Positions 36,727-46,725 of a stretch of DNA of 64,000 nucleotides are shown here, piece after piece (the stretch's first letter is position 1; each line of letters opens with the position of its first letter). This DNA comes from a candidate division KSB1 bacterium. Its GTDB lineage: Bacteria; Zhuqueibacterota; Zhuqueibacteria; Residuimicrobiales; Krinioviventaceae. The notes under the pieces are model-generated. The model had not been told where the DNA came from. It was given only the letters and a program-made list of their open reading frames with translations, and searched no databases. Position numbers and translations under genes: made by a program. The stretch is from assembly GCA_034521575.1 (NCBI GenBank), contig JAXHMJ010000003.1, forward strand, positions 682,001-746,000, given 5' to 3'.

Positions 36727-38282
36727 TGAAAAAATATTTTAAATATACAGGATGGGCCGGACTGGTCCTTGCTATTATCGGATTGATTTCCTATTCGGTC
36801 AATTCAATCCTCACGACATTCACGACAATCTGTCTGATCGCAGGCGGTGTTCTGCTGATCGCTTATTTTATACTGAATTTTAAAGAGATCAAAACGGGTC
36901 TCACCAGCCGTTCTGCCAAATTTGGCTCCAATGCGCTGCTGGTGGTTTTATTTACGCTGGGGATTCTCATTGTTATTAATATCCTGGCATCACGTTTTTC
37001 TGCGCGTGTAGATACCACGGCATCCCGGCTGTACAGTCTGGCTGAACAGACGGAAAAAGTGATGAAAAACCTAAAACGGGATGTAAACGTTTTGGGATTT
37101 TACAAAGCCGGTGAAAGCCAGCAGGCTCAAGAATTGCTGACGGAATATACTCATTTTTCACAGCGGCTGAAAACTGAATTCCTGGATCCGGATAAAAATC
37201 CGGGACTGGCCAAACAGTACAACATCAACCGCTATAATACCGTTATTGTGGAAAGTATGGGAAAACGCGAGCGCCTTGATGAGCTGACCGAGGAAAATCT
37301 CACCAATGCCATTATCAAGGTGACTCGTGATAAAGTGAAAACTATCTATTTTACCACGGGACACGGCGAACGCTCGCTGCAGGATAGCGAGCAAGGCGGT
37401 TTTAGCAAGGCCAAACAACTGATTCAGGATGAAAATTATCAAATCGATGAAATCATGCTGGCGGCTGCTGACGGAGAAGTTCCCTCGGACTGCAGTGTAC
37501 TGGCTGTTGCTTCACCCCGGACCGGAATCTGTTGCCGATCGAGGTGGAGGCTATAGAGAACTTTTTGAAACAGGGCGGCAAAGTATTGTTCCTGCTGGAT
37601 ACTGATTCTCCGGTTTCTTATTCAGAGTTTCTGGACACGTACGGATTTGAGATCGGCAATAATATCATTGTGGATTACTCCGGAATGGGACAGCTGTTCG
37701 GCGCCGGTCCTACCATTCCGATTGTGTCTCAGTATGCGGATCATGTTATTACCGAAGGATTTCGGGTCATGACTTTTTTCCCGGAGGCGCGTTCGATCTC
37801 TCAGAAAGAATCCGGGCCCGCTGGCGCCACTCTAACGGAACTGGCCAAGACCAGCAAACAGAGCTGGGCGGAAACCGGTTCGCTGGCTTCCGGTGAGGTG
37901 GCTTTTGATCCCGGGCAGGATGTGGAAGGCCCGGTTTCGGTGTTTACTATTTTTGAAAAAACGGCAGAAGAACAGCCGGAAAATACGGAACTCGAGATCG
38001 ATGCGGACGCCGCAAAAACGCGAATTGCCGTGTTGGGTGACGCTGATTTTGCCTCGAATGGGTATATCGATGTCCAGGGAAACAAGGATTTGTTTCTCAA
38101 TACCGTCAGCTGGCTGGCGGCGGAAGAAGACCTGATCTCTGTGCGTCCCCGCAGTCCCGAAGACCGTCGTCTGAATATGACGCAAAAGCAGTCCAGGCTG
38201 CTGTTATGGGGAAGAGTGATATCTGCTTCCTTTAATTATATTCGGAATGGGTGTTTATGTTTATCGGAAACGGAAAAATTAA
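36723..38282 (+). pseudogene. GldG-like ABC auxiliary protein, two single-base frame breaks
   Basis: Three N-terminal helices (about residues 8-90) precede a large periplasmic domain with TASRLYSLAEQTEKVMKNL and YFTTGHGERSLQD, typical of GldG/ABC_transp_aux proteins. The frame shifts near 37526-37527 (aa where aaa fits) into LLPIEVEAIENFLKQGGKVLFLLD. It shifts again near 38219-38223 into the C-terminal membrane helix LLPLIIFGMGVYVYRKRKN, stop at 38282. The restored protein is about 519 residues. The neighbours and operon spacing argue that the gene is functional and the breaks are errors. Confidence 0.82.
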
Positions 38283-38286
38283 GTGT

Positions 38287-38311
38287 CAGGCGGGCGTTGT
38301 CCCGCCTTTTT
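38287..38311 (+). terminator. Terminator-like hairpin inside the ABC operon
   Basis: AGGCGGG and CCCGCCT pair around CGTTGT, followed by TTTT. It lies between the GldG-like stop and the DUF4340 gene and could reduce expression of the latter. Confidence 0.65.
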
Positions 38312-38336
38312 CAGGATATAAAAACAGGAGAAACAG

Positions 38337-39683
38337 ATGAAATTCAAGACAACGCTCATATTAGCCCTCGTCCTGGCGGTTGGTATTGTTGCCGTTGTTC
38401 TTTTAAATAAACAGGAAGAGAAGAAACAAAAAGCAAAAGAACGGGCCAGCCGTATATTGAATATTCAACAGGATGATGTGACTGAACTGCTGTTGCAGCC
38501 TAAAGGTATTCATTGTGTGCGGGACAGCGTGGAATGGCGAATTATCAATCCCGTACGCACGAGGGGCGATAAAAACGCTATCGAATCCGTGATCGGTTTG
38601 TTTGAACGCGCGAATCAGGAGCGGGTGGTGTCTTCAAATCCGGATGATTACCAAAAGTTTGGCTTGGCTCCGCCTAGCGCATCTTTCATTCTTGTCCATG
38701 CCAGCGGCACAGACACCATTTATGTCGGGGACGAAAGCCCAACAGGTTCATTTGTGTTTGCCCGTCAGAGCGGCAGTCCGGATGTGTTTCTGACCACAAC
38801 CACGCTCAAAAACAATGCAGAAAAAGAACTGTTTGATCTGCGTGATAAAAAAGCGCTCGGATTTGACAAGAACACCATTCACAGCCTGACGTTGAATAAC
38901 AGGCATGGCCGGTTTGTTCTAAAACGCAACGCCGGCGCCTGGCAGCTTGTACAGCCGGGCGAGTATGAAACGGCGCAGTCGGATGTTCGCACCCTGGTCA
39001 ACCGGTTGAGCAGTGAAAACGTCAACGAATATGTGAATGAATCGCCGGAATCTTTGCGGGCCTACGGGCTGGCGGATCCCTCCATGCGGGTGACTGTCAC
39101 ATTCCGAAACGGCGCGTCAAAGAGTTTAATGATTGGAAACCAAAAGGGCAAAGAGTATTATGCCAAAGATGATACCCGGAATCCGGTCTTTGTGGTGGAT
39201 ACTTCTTTTGTGTCTTTGTTTGACAAAAGCTTGTATGATTTACGTAATAAACAATTGACAGATTTTATGTCAAATGATGTTCAAAAGTTCTCTCTCATGT
39301 TCGACGATATGACCATTGAATGTGTAAAAGATACGGCCGGCAACTGGTTTCTGACAAAACCGGAGGAGCGTAAAGCCAAGAACTGGAAAATATCGAGCAT
39401 TACACGCAAAGCGGCCCAGCTTGAGGTTGCCCGTTTTGTCGATGACGATCCCTCGTCATTATCTCCTTATGGATTGGATGATCCCGAGGCCCGTGCGGTG
39501 TTCTATAATGAAAACGATCAGATTCTTGTTGAACTGCTGCTCGGACATATCCGTGGTGATCAGGTGTATGCAAAAACCGCGGCATCCGATGCAGTATACA
39601 TGCTGGAAGAATCAGTGCTAAATGTATTTACTCCGGAACTAAATGTGATCAGCGAGACCGAACCGGTAGAGGAAAACAATTAG
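38337..39683 (+). CDS. DUF4340-containing protein (GldG-operon partner)
   Basis: 448 residues. It starts with a membrane anchor (TTLILALVLAVGIVAVVLL), followed by periplasmic beta-repeats of the DUF4340 type: EWRIINPVRTRGDKNAIESVIGLFERAN, LAPPSASFILVHASG, and two more copies of the PYGLDDPEARAVF-like segment (LRAYGLADPSMRVTV, LSPYGLDDPEARAVF). Such proteins almost always accompany GldG-like ABC modules and probably act with the substrate-handling subunit outside the membrane. SD is ACAGGAG. Intact. Confidence 0.85.
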   Translation: MKFKTTLILALVLAVGIVAVVLLNKQEEKKQKAKERASRILNIQQDDVTELLLQPKGIHCVRDSVEWRIINPVRTRGDKNAIESVIGLFERANQERVVSSNPDDYQKFGLAPPSASFILVHASGTDTIYVGDESPTGSFVFARQSGSPDVFLTTTTLKNNAEKELFDLRDKKALGFDKNTIHSLTLNNRHGRFVLKRNAGAWQLVQPGEYETAQSDVRTLVNRLSSENVNEYVNESPESLRAYGLADPSMRVTVTFRNGASKSLMIGNQKGKEYYAKDDTRNPVFVVDTSFVSLFDKSLYDLRNKQLTDFMSNDVQKFSLMFDDMTIECVKDTAGNWFLTKPEERKAKNWKISSITRKAAQLEVARFVDDDPSSLSPYGLDDPEARAVFYNENDQILVELLLGHIRGDQVYAKTAASDAVYMLEESVLNVFTPELNVISETEPVEENN

Positions 39684-39687
39684 GCTG

Positions 39688-39711
39688 TCCGGGCAGCCGC
39701 GGCTGCCCGGA
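39688..39711. promoter_or_regulatory. Perfect 24-bp palindrome in the pnp leader
   Basis: The palindrome reads TCCGGGCAGCCG and its exact complement, without a T-run. It lies 4 bp after the DUF4340 stop and about 49 bp before pnp. It could be an RNase III site or stabilising hairpin, as in the pnp leader of enterobacteria; that comparison is inference. Confidence 0.5.
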
Positions 39712-39759
39712 GAATCGATGAGAAGGGAGAGAACGGTTATTTAATGATTTGGAGGATGA

Positions 39760-41838
39760 ATGGTAATTAAAAAAGAAATTGATTTTGCCGGAAAGACACT
39801 GTCTGTCGAAACAGGCAAAATGGCAAAACAGGCCAGTGCAGCAGTGTGGATACGGTATGGTGATACCGTGCTGCTGGCCACGGTTGTCGGCAGCGACAGT
39901 CCCCGGGAAGGGATTGACTTTTTTCCGCTTCAGGTCGAATATCGGGAGCGTACGTATGCGGCAGGCAAGATTCCCGGAGGTTATATCAAACGTGAGGGAA
40001 GGCCGTCAGAAACTGAAATACTATCAGCCCGTCTTATTGATCGCCCGATTCGCCCCTTGTTTCCCAAAGGTTACAATAATGAAGTCCAGGTGATGGTGCA
40101 TGTGCTCTCGTCTGACAAGGAAAACGATGCTGATGTGCTTGCCATCACAGCAGTCGGAATTGCCGTTAACCTGTCCGAGATTCCGTTTGAAGGACCGATT
40201 GCCGGCGCCCGGGTTGGACGTGTGGACGGCGAGTGGGTGGTGAATCCCACGTATTCACAACGTGAAGAAAGTGATGTCGACCTGGTTATGGCTGCTTCGG
40301 AAGAATCTATTCTCATGGTGGAAGGTGAAGCCATGGTTCTCTCCGAAGAGGATATGATTAAAGGCATGGAGTTCGGGCATGAAAAGATCAAAGAATTGAT
40401 CGAACTGGAAAAAGAGCTGGTCCAGGAAGCCGGAAAAGTCAAATTGGACGTGCCTGAAGAAGAAGACAATACTGAATTTCTGGAAAAAGTACAGTCATTT
40501 TGCAATGACAATGACCGGCTGAAAAATGCTCTGAATCTGACTGACAAGCAATCGCGACAGCAGGCCATCAAAGCGTTGCGAGACGAGATTGCAGAAGAAC
40601 TGGAAGAGGAATTCCCGGAAAGCGAAAAAGAAATCCGTAATATTATTCATGACATGGAAAAAGAAATTGTCCGTGCCATGATCCTGAATGAGAGCCGCAG
40701 GCTGGACGGCCGATCTCTGGATGATATCCGTGATATTTCCATTGAAGTCGGATTACTGCCGCGCGCGCACGGTTCCGCGTTGTTCACACGTGGACAAACC
40801 CAGTCCTTGACGGCTGCCACGCTGGGCACCAAGATTGATGAACAGCGCATTGAGGGCCTGGAAGGTGACTTTTCCAAAAATTACATGCTGCATTATAATT
40901 TCCCGCCCTTTTGTACCGGTGAAGTTAAAATGATTCGCGGCACCAGCCGACGGGAAGTCGGACATGGCAATCTCGCTGAACGTGCGCTGAAACCGTCGAT
41001 TCCCGCGGATTCTCTGTTTCCGTATACGATTCGAATCGTATCCGATATTCTCGAATCCAACGGCTCTTCATCCATGGCTACGGTATGCGCCGGTTCTCTG
41101 TCCCTGATGGACGCGGGCGTGCCGGTCAAGTCGCATATCGCCGGTATTGCCATGGGATTGATCAAAGAGGATGACAAGGTGGCGGTTCTCACGGATATTC
41201 TGGGCGATGAAGATCATATGGGCGATATGGATTTCAAGGTGGCCGGAAACCGGGAAGGCATAACCGCATTCCAGATGGATATCAAAATCAAGGGAATTTC
41301 ATCAGAGATCATGGCTGAGGCTCTGGACAAAGCCCGCAATGCACGACTGTTCATCCTGGAAAAAATGCAAGCCGCGATTAGCGGTCCAAGAACCGAAATT
41401 TCCGAATATGCACCGCGGATTCTGTCTTTCAAGATTGAACAGGATGATATCGGCACGGTCATCGGACCCGGCGGTAAAATGATTCGCGAGATTCAGGAAA
41501 CAACCGGCGCAACCATCAATATCGAAGAAGACGGCACCGTCACAATTGCCTGTCTGGATTCTGAGGGCGGCGAACAGGCGCTTGAACGGATCAAAGGGTT
41601 GGTTGCCAAACCTGAACCTGGCAAAATTTACGAAGGTACCATCAAAAAAATCACGAATTTCGGCGCGTTTGTCGAAATTTTACCGGGTAAAGAAGGCCTT
41701 TTGCATATCAGCAATGTCAGCAAAGAGCGGATCGCCCGGGTTGAAGATGTACTCAAAGTAGGTGATAAGGTTAAAGTAAAACTCATGTCGCTGGAACCCA
41801 ACGGCAAGATGGATTTAAATCGCAAAGTTTTACTTTAA
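39760..41838 (+). CDS. pnp: Polynucleotide phosphorylase
   Basis: 692 residues, normal length. The first RNase PH domain has EYRERTYAAGKIPGGYIKREG; the helical linker is around residues 215-300. The second RNase PH domain has GRSLDDIRDISIEVGLLPRAHGSALFTRG, REVGHGNLAERAL and DEDHMGDMDFKVAG. KH (IGTVIGPGGKMIREIQ) and S1 (FGAFVEILPGKEGLLHIS) domains close the protein. It degrades RNA from the 3' end using phosphate. SD is GGAGG. Confidence 0.98.
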   Translation: MVIKKEIDFAGKTLSVETGKMAKQASAAVWIRYGDTVLLATVVGSDSPREGIDFFPLQVEYRERTYAAGKIPGGYIKREGRPSETEILSARLIDRPIRPLFPKGYNNEVQVMVHVLSSDKENDADVLAITAVGIAVNLSEIPFEGPIAGARVGRVDGEWVVNPTYSQREESDVDLVMAASEESILMVEGEAMVLSEEDMIKGMEFGHEKIKELIELEKELVQEAGKVKLDVPEEEDNTEFLEKVQSFCNDNDRLKNALNLTDKQSRQQAIKALRDEIAEELEEEFPESEKEIRNIIHDMEKEIVRAMILNESRRLDGRSLDDIRDISIEVGLLPRAHGSALFTRGQTQSLTAATLGTKIDEQRIEGLEGDFSKNYMLHYNFPPFCTGEVKMIRGTSRREVGHGNLAERALKPSIPADSLFPYTIRIVSDILESNGSSSMATVCAGSLSLMDAGVPVKSHIAGIAMGLIKEDDKVAVLTDILGDEDHMGDMDFKVAGNREGITAFQMDIKIKGISSEIMAEALDKARNARLFILEKMQAAISGPRTEISEYAPRILSFKIEQDDIGTVIGPGGKMIREIQETTGATINIEEDGTVTIACLDSEGGEQALERIKGLVAKPEPGKIYEGTIKKITNFGAFVEILPGKEGLLHISNVSKERIARVEDVLKVGDKVKVKLMSLEPNGKMDLNRKVLL

Positions 41839-41846
41839 AAAATAGA

Positions 41847-43094
41847 ATGGCGGAAACCCAGCTTTTCGAAACACCCACAAAGCGAACCGTACTGGATAAT
41901 GGCATCCGCGTCGTAACCGAACGGGTGCCATATGTCCGGTCGGTTGCTGCAGGGGTATGGGTGCAGAGTGGTTCCAGCAATGAAACCGAAGAGACGAACG
42001 GAATCGCTCATTTTCTCGAGCATATGCTCTTCAAGGGGACTCGAACCCGCAGTGCGATGGACCTTGCGAACAGTCTCGAATCGCTGGGCGGCCATCTGAA
42101 CGGCTCCACCGGGCGAGAAGTGTCCATGTACTCGGCTTATATTCTAAACGAACATGTCGATACGGCGCTGGAAGTGCTTGCCGACTTGACACAGAATCCC
42201 CGGTTTAAAGCGTCTGATATTGATGTGGAAAAACAGGTTGTTTTATCCGAATTGATGCGTTCTCTGGAAGACCCGGAAGAGCTCGCATTTGATTATTTTT
42301 ATCAATATGTGTATCATAATCATCCTCTGGGTTATCTCATTCTGGGAACCCCTGATAATATCCGCTCTTTTCAGCAACAGGATCTGACGAATTTTCATTC
42401 ATTACATTATAGTCCCAATCGAATGGTGGTGGCAGCTGCCGGAAATATTGAGCATGATACAATCGTTAAACATGTAGAACGATTGTTTAGAACCGATCCG
42501 CGTGTAGAGCCCGGCAAAACCGGCCCCATACAGGCGCCTGTGGATCAAAAAATCATCAATATGAAGAATCTGCAGCAGGCACATATTCTCCTGGGCTATC
42601 AGACCTTTGGGCTGGCCGATGAACGGAGGTATGCACTTGCCCTTTTGGATGTTATGCTGGGAAGCGGGATGAGTAGCCGCCTGTTTCAGAATATACGCGA
42701 AGCCTATGGGTTTACTTATAATGTGTTTTCATTTTTGGATTTGATGAGAGATACCGGCGTGTTCGGTGCGTATGCAGCCAGCGAGCCGGATAAAGTCGAC
42801 AGGACGGTGGGTCTTTTGCAGCGTGAAATTGACCGGATCAAAAAGGGTGATATCGGACAAAAAGAACTGGACAAGGTTAAATCGCAGGTGAGAGGCAGTC
42901 TTGTTTTGAGTTTTGAAAGCACCGGGCGAAGAATGAAAAAAATCGGAGAATCCGAAATTTATCAACGCCCTCATCAGACCATACAACAGGTCCTGGACCG
43001 GGTGAAAAAAGTGAAAATTGAGGATATGGTCAATGCCGCAAACCATGTGTTTCAAGATCAAAATAAATGTCTAACTGTATTAACGCCTGAATAG
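41847..43094 (+). CDS. M16-family zinc peptidase (processing-peptidase type)
   Basis: 415 residues. The inverted zinc motif HFLEH is at residues 55-59 (GIAHFLEHMLFKGT), with the distal Glu in EVLADLTQNP or the following helix. The C-terminal half has the R/Y substrate-binding region (REAYGFTYNVFSF). Members cut small peptides in the cytoplasm or periplasm. The pnp-M16 order is common across bacteria. It starts 8 bp after pnp without a strong ribosome site. No signal peptide. Confidence 0.93.
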   Translation: MAETQLFETPTKRTVLDNGIRVVTERVPYVRSVAAGVWVQSGSSNETEETNGIAHFLEHMLFKGTRTRSAMDLANSLESLGGHLNGSTGREVSMYSAYILNEHVDTALEVLADLTQNPRFKASDIDVEKQVVLSELMRSLEDPEELAFDYFYQYVYHNHPLGYLILGTPDNIRSFQQQDLTNFHSLHYSPNRMVVAAAGNIEHDTIVKHVERLFRTDPRVEPGKTGPIQAPVDQKIINMKNLQQAHILLGYQTFGLADERRYALALLDVMLGSGMSSRLFQNIREAYGFTYNVFSFLDLMRDTGVFGAYAASEPDKVDRTVGLLQREIDRIKKGDIGQKELDKVKSQVRGSLVLSFESTGRRMKKIGESEIYQRPHQTIQQVLDRVKKVKIEDMVNAANHVFQDQNKCLTVLTPE

Positions 43095-43105
43095 TGGAGG
43101 TCGTT

Positions 43106-44245
43106 ATGATCATCGGAGTGCCCAAAGAAATTAAAACCAACGAAAACCGAATCGCTTTGATTCCGTCCGGCGCTGAAGTGCTGAGCCAGCGCGGTTACAC
43201 AGTGTTGATTGAAAAGGATGCAGGCGTCGGAAGCGGATTCGAAGATGAAACGTATATAGCATCCGGGGCAGAGATTGTGGATACCGCGGAAGACATCTTT
43301 GAGCGGTCGGATATGATTATAAAGGTTAAAGAGCCGCTGCCACAAGAATATGATTTGATCCGCGAAAAACAGGTGGTGTTTACTTATTTTCATTTTGCAG
43401 CTTCACAGGAACTGACCGATGCCATGATCAGACGCAAAGGCATCTGTATTGCATACGAGACCGTGGAAACTGAATCCGGAGAATTGCCGCTTCTTATTCC
43501 GATGAGTGAAGTGGCCGGACGCATGGCGGTTCAGGAAGGCGCTAAATATCTGGAAAAATTTTTTGGCGGACGCGGTTTGCTGCTGGCAGGAATTCCGGGC
43601 GTAAAGCCGGCGAATGTGGCCATCCTCGGCGGCGGTATTGTCGGCACCAATGCGGCCAAAATGGCCGCCGGTCTGGGCGCCAATGTTTCGATACTGGACG
43701 TCAATCTGGAACGGCTGCGTTATCTTGATGATGTCATGCCTAAAAATGTCACGACGGTTAAATCCGATCCGCATACCATTCGGGAAGAGATTTCCAAAGC
43801 TGATCTGGTCATTGGCGCGGTCTTGATTGCCGGCGGTAAAGCGCCCAAGCTGATTACCCGCGATATGCTGTCGTTGATGCGCGAAGGCGCGGTCATTGTT
43901 GATGTGGCCGTGGACCAGGGCGGATCCGTGGAAACCATTCATCCGACCACGCACGAAGACCCGACCTATGTGGTTGACGGTATTATTCATTACGCGGTTG
44001 CCAACATGCCGGGTGCGGTGCCGCGCACATCCACTATCGGTTTGACCAATGCGACCCTGCCGTTTGCCGCGGATATCGCTGCTATGCTGGATAAGGATAC
44101 GGTGTTGGACGCCAAGGCATTGCTGAAGGATCAAGAAGTCGCCCGCGGCGTCAATATTCTCAACGGTAAGGTGACCCATGAACGGGTGGCTGAAGCCTTT
44201 GATTTGCCGTACACTGAACTCAAAGAGGCGTTAAAAACCTTGTGA
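43106..44245 (+). CDS. ald: Alanine dehydrogenase
   Basis: 379 residues from ATG 43106 (GGAGG upstream). The N-terminal MIIGVPKEIKTNENRIALIPSG and IIKVKEPLPQEY contain the substrate-binding Arg and Lys. YFHFAASQELTDAM follows. The NAD fold has VAILGGGIVGTNAAKMAAGLGA. The tail NMPGAVPRTSTIGLTNATLPF is diagnostic of Ald. It oxidatively deaminates L-alanine to pyruvate or the reverse. Intact. Confidence 0.96.
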   Translation: MIIGVPKEIKTNENRIALIPSGAEVLSQRGYTVLIEKDAGVGSGFEDETYIASGAEIVDTAEDIFERSDMIIKVKEPLPQEYDLIREKQVVFTYFHFAASQELTDAMIRRKGICIAYETVETESGELPLLIPMSEVAGRMAVQEGAKYLEKFFGGRGLLLAGIPGVKPANVAILGGGIVGTNAAKMAAGLGANVSILDVNLERLRYLDDVMPKNVTTVKSDPHTIREEISKADLVIGAVLIAGGKAPKLITRDMLSLMREGAVIVDVAVDQGGSVETIHPTTHEDPTYVVDGIIHYAVANMPGAVPRTSTIGLTNATLPFAADIAAMLDKDTVLDAKALLKDQEVARGVNILNGKVTHERVAEAFDLPYTELKEALKTL

Positions 44246-45000
44246 GTATTTTAGCTTATCATATGGTGGACCCGCGCTTTTATTTTGGCGCGACACGGGT
44301 CACACCTTCTTCGTTTGAAACACAGGTGCGCATGATCCGTGATATGCGCATTCCGGTCAGAACCTTGACTGATTATTTGAGCACATCCGATCCTGAACGC
44401 GGGCTGGCTATTACCTTTGATGATGGATTTCAATCGGTGTTTCAGTACGCATTTCCCATTCTTGAACGCTATCATATTAAAGCAACCGTTTTTGTGATTC
44501 CAGCCTTTACAGGACAGTTCAATACCTGGGATGTAACGTTCGGCACCCGGGCGCGTTTGATGAACTGGGATGAACTCGGGATGCTGTGCCGTGCAGGCTG
44601 GGAAATCGGATCGCACACGCTGACCCATAAGGATCTGAGACGTATTTCCCGCAGCCAGCGCACTCGGGAATTGCAGCGTTCCCGGAATCTCCTGCAACAG
44701 CATCTGAACACATGCAGTTCAGTGATTTCGTTTCCATTCGGGAATACTGATGCCGCGGCTGTTAAGGACTATCTATCCGCCGGATACCGAAACGGTGTGG
44801 TCCTCTCGGAACTGTCTGGAGGGCTTGATCCGGAATTTAATATCGGACGTCAGGGCGTTTATTTGTTTGATTCGCTGAAGCGTGTGCGTCAAAAAATAAC
44901 GGGACAGAATAAAATGATGAATCGAGCCCTGCAACGCGGTATCGGCTGGTGCAGTAACGCCACCGTGGCTGTCAAAGAAAAAGAATGGCAAATTCATTAA
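44242..45000 (+). CDS. Polysaccharide deacetylase (NodB-like)
   Basis: 252 residues, GTG start overlapping the ald stop. The NodB domain has LAYHMVDPRF, motif 1 AITFDDGFQSV (catalytic Asp and metal Asp), KATVFVIPAFTG, and motif 2 GSHTLTHKDLRRIS with the two metal His. ISFPFGNTDAAAV is motif 3. It would remove acetyl groups from cell-wall or capsular polysaccharides. No signal peptide is visible, so it is probably cytoplasmic or poorly exported. Confidence 0.9.
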   Translation: MSILAYHMVDPRFYFGATRVTPSSFETQVRMIRDMRIPVRTLTDYLSTSDPERGLAITFDDGFQSVFQYAFPILERYHIKATVFVIPAFTGQFNTWDVTFGTRARLMNWDELGMLCRAGWEIGSHTLTHKDLRRISRSQRTRELQRSRNLLQQHLNTCSSVISFPFGNTDAAAVKDYLSAGYRNGVVLSELSGGLDPEFNIGRQGVYLFDSLKRVRQKITGQNKMMNRALQRGIGWCSNATVAVKEKEWQIH

Positions 45001-45078
45001 AATATCTCTTGATTATTGGAACAATTATTCTTATTTTCTAAGACTGAACATGACGGTGACCCAAAAAAAGGGAAAGCC

Positions 45079-45438
45079 ATGCAGAAAAGGCCGATCAAGC
45101 GTTTGTATTACTCGATCACGGAGGTGAGCGAGATCACCGGCTTGAAGGCTTATGTTCTGCGCTATTGGGAAACCGAATTTTCGGAGCTGAAACCGGGCAA
45201 GAACAGGGCCGGTAACCGAATTTACAAGAAAAAAGATATCCAGTTGATACAGTTGATCAAGCGTCTGCTGTATCAGGAAAAATACACCATTGAAGGCGCC
45301 AGACAAAAACTGAGTCAGCTGAATGATCAGAAGGATAAAGCGTCGCAGTTGTCGCTCCTGGAACCTGACAAGAATAAAAAACTGTTGCAGGAACTCCGTA
45401 AAGGCCTGCAGGAGTGTCTTGAATTACTTGATTCGTAA
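45079..45438 (+). CDS. MerR-family transcriptional regulator
   Basis: 119 residues from ATG 45079 (GGGAAAG upstream). The winged helix KRLYYSITEVSEITGLKAYVLRYWETEFSELKP, then GNRIYKKKDIQLIQLIKRLLYQEKYTIEGARQKL, is the MerR pattern, and this short form (no effector domain, with a helical tail) is typical of the regulator that sits near tRNA-Pro and ihfA-type genes in many bacteria. The target is unknown. The tRNA gene starts one base after its stop. Confidence 0.9.
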   Translation: MQKRPIKRLYYSITEVSEITGLKAYVLRYWETEFSELKPGKNRAGNRIYKKKDIQLIQLIKRLLYQEKYTIEGARQKLSQLNDQKDKASQLSLLEPDKNKKLLQELRKGLQECLELLDS

Positions 45439-45439
45439 T

Positions 45440-45514
45440 CGGGGCGTAGCGCAGCCCGGTTAGCGCGCCACACTGGGGGTGTGGAAGTCGGGAGTTCAAA
45501 TCTCCCCGCCCCGA
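45440..45514 (+). tRNA. tRNA-Pro (anticodon GGG)
   Basis: The acceptor stem CGGGGCG pairs with CGCCCCG (discriminator A). The D stem is GCGC/GCGC, the anticodon stem CCACA/TGTGG encloses CTGGGGG with anticodon GGG, and the T arm is GGGAG-TTCAAAT-CTCCC. The 3' CCA is not encoded. Confidence 0.97.
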
Positions 45515-45519
45515 CTGGT

Positions 45520-45554
45520 AAAAAGGTTTGGCAGAATTGTCAGACCTTTTTTTG
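45520..45554 (+). terminator. Terminator after tRNA-Pro
   Basis: AAAAAGGTTTGGCA pairs with TGTCAGACCTTTTTTT around GAAT. It lies 6 bp after the tRNA. The remaining gap to 45770 is AT-rich with nothing else recognised beyond a likely promoter region at 45715-45760. Confidence 0.8.
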
Positions 45555-45770
45555 TTTTTGAGCGAGAAAAGGTTCGCAATCAAGATGTGTTCAGGTTGTT
45601 GGGTGGAATGTCTGATTGTTGCAAAAAGTCTGTGGTTCGAGCCATAACCGCATTTACATGGTTTAAAAATGAATGAAAACTCGAAATAAAATTTGAGTTT
45701 TCAACAATAATTTATATATTAAAGCTCGGTTAATCATATAGTAATAGTCAGATAAACGATCAAGGGGAAC

Positions 45771-46562
45771 CATGCGGTTAGAGCTTGATTTGTGCGCCGT
45801 TGACAAGAAACAGCACCTGCCCATCAATTACAATTATCCGCTGGGACAGGCCGTGTACAATATGATGTCGAATATTACCGATCATGTCTGGAAATATTAC
45901 GAGAAAAAGGATTTTTAACAAAAGACGGCCAACTGAGGCGGCTTTACACCGTTTCCGGACTGTTTCTCAATCCCAAACCCAGGCCGGACGGTAATATGCT
46001 GCCGCTGGTGCCGCGTACGTGTGCAAAATTGTTTATTTCCAGTCCAATGATTGATGAATATAATATGGACAAGGTTATCAATTGCTTTCAGGGTCAAATG
46101 CTGCACGTGGACGGGGGAGGGCATCATTCAGAATTTATCGTAAACGACGTAAAGATTATCCCGGTGCCGATGTTTCAATCACCCTGCCGCTTTTTATGTT
46201 TATCACCCCTGGTGTTCTCACAGGAACGCGGAAACAAGAATCGGCCGTTTACCTATTACTATCGGCCGGATGACAAAGAGCTGCCCTCTGTTGTTCGCCA
46301 CTCCCTGATCACGAAACATGAACAGGCTTACGGCGTCCCCCCTCAGGATAAGACCCTGGATTTCAGACTCTGCATTAATCCTCAACAGCGTCGGATCACC
46401 CGTCTGGTGCATGTTCATGAAAATGAACCCAACGAGTTTTTTGTTCGTGCCATTTTTACCCGCTTTGTTATGAGTGGTTCTACTCAGCTCATGCGGACAG
46501 CCTGGGAATGCGGCCTGGGAGAACACTGCAGCCTCGGTTTCGGCTGTGTGGGCATTGACTGA
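45771..46562 (+). pseudogene. Cas6-like CRISPR endoribonuclease, one-base frameshift, no array nearby
   Basis: It starts at ATG 45771 behind AGGGGAA. LPINYNYPLGQAVYNMM is the Cas6 N-terminal signature. The frame breaks at the run of five T at 45912-45916. Adding one T gives KKDFLTKDGQLRRLYTVSGLF and joins the frame ending at 46562. The C-terminal part has SPLVFSQERGNKNRPFTYYY and ends with the glycine-rich GLGEHCSLGFGCVGID, as in Cas6. The restored length is about 264 residues. No CRISPR array or other cas gene is in the window. It may process crRNA from arrays elsewhere. Confidence 0.82.
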
Positions 46563-46725
46563 GTTCTATTCGAGCGCAGAGCCCTCTCTTTGCTTTATCT
46601 CTGATCAAATCCCGGTGTTTCGGCATGGCAGGTTCCGCGGCCTAGGCCGAACTATCAGTAAAACCGGAATGATAAAAGGTGAAATATTTGTTCAATGAAT
46701 GGTATGCAAACAGGAGAAAGCTATA

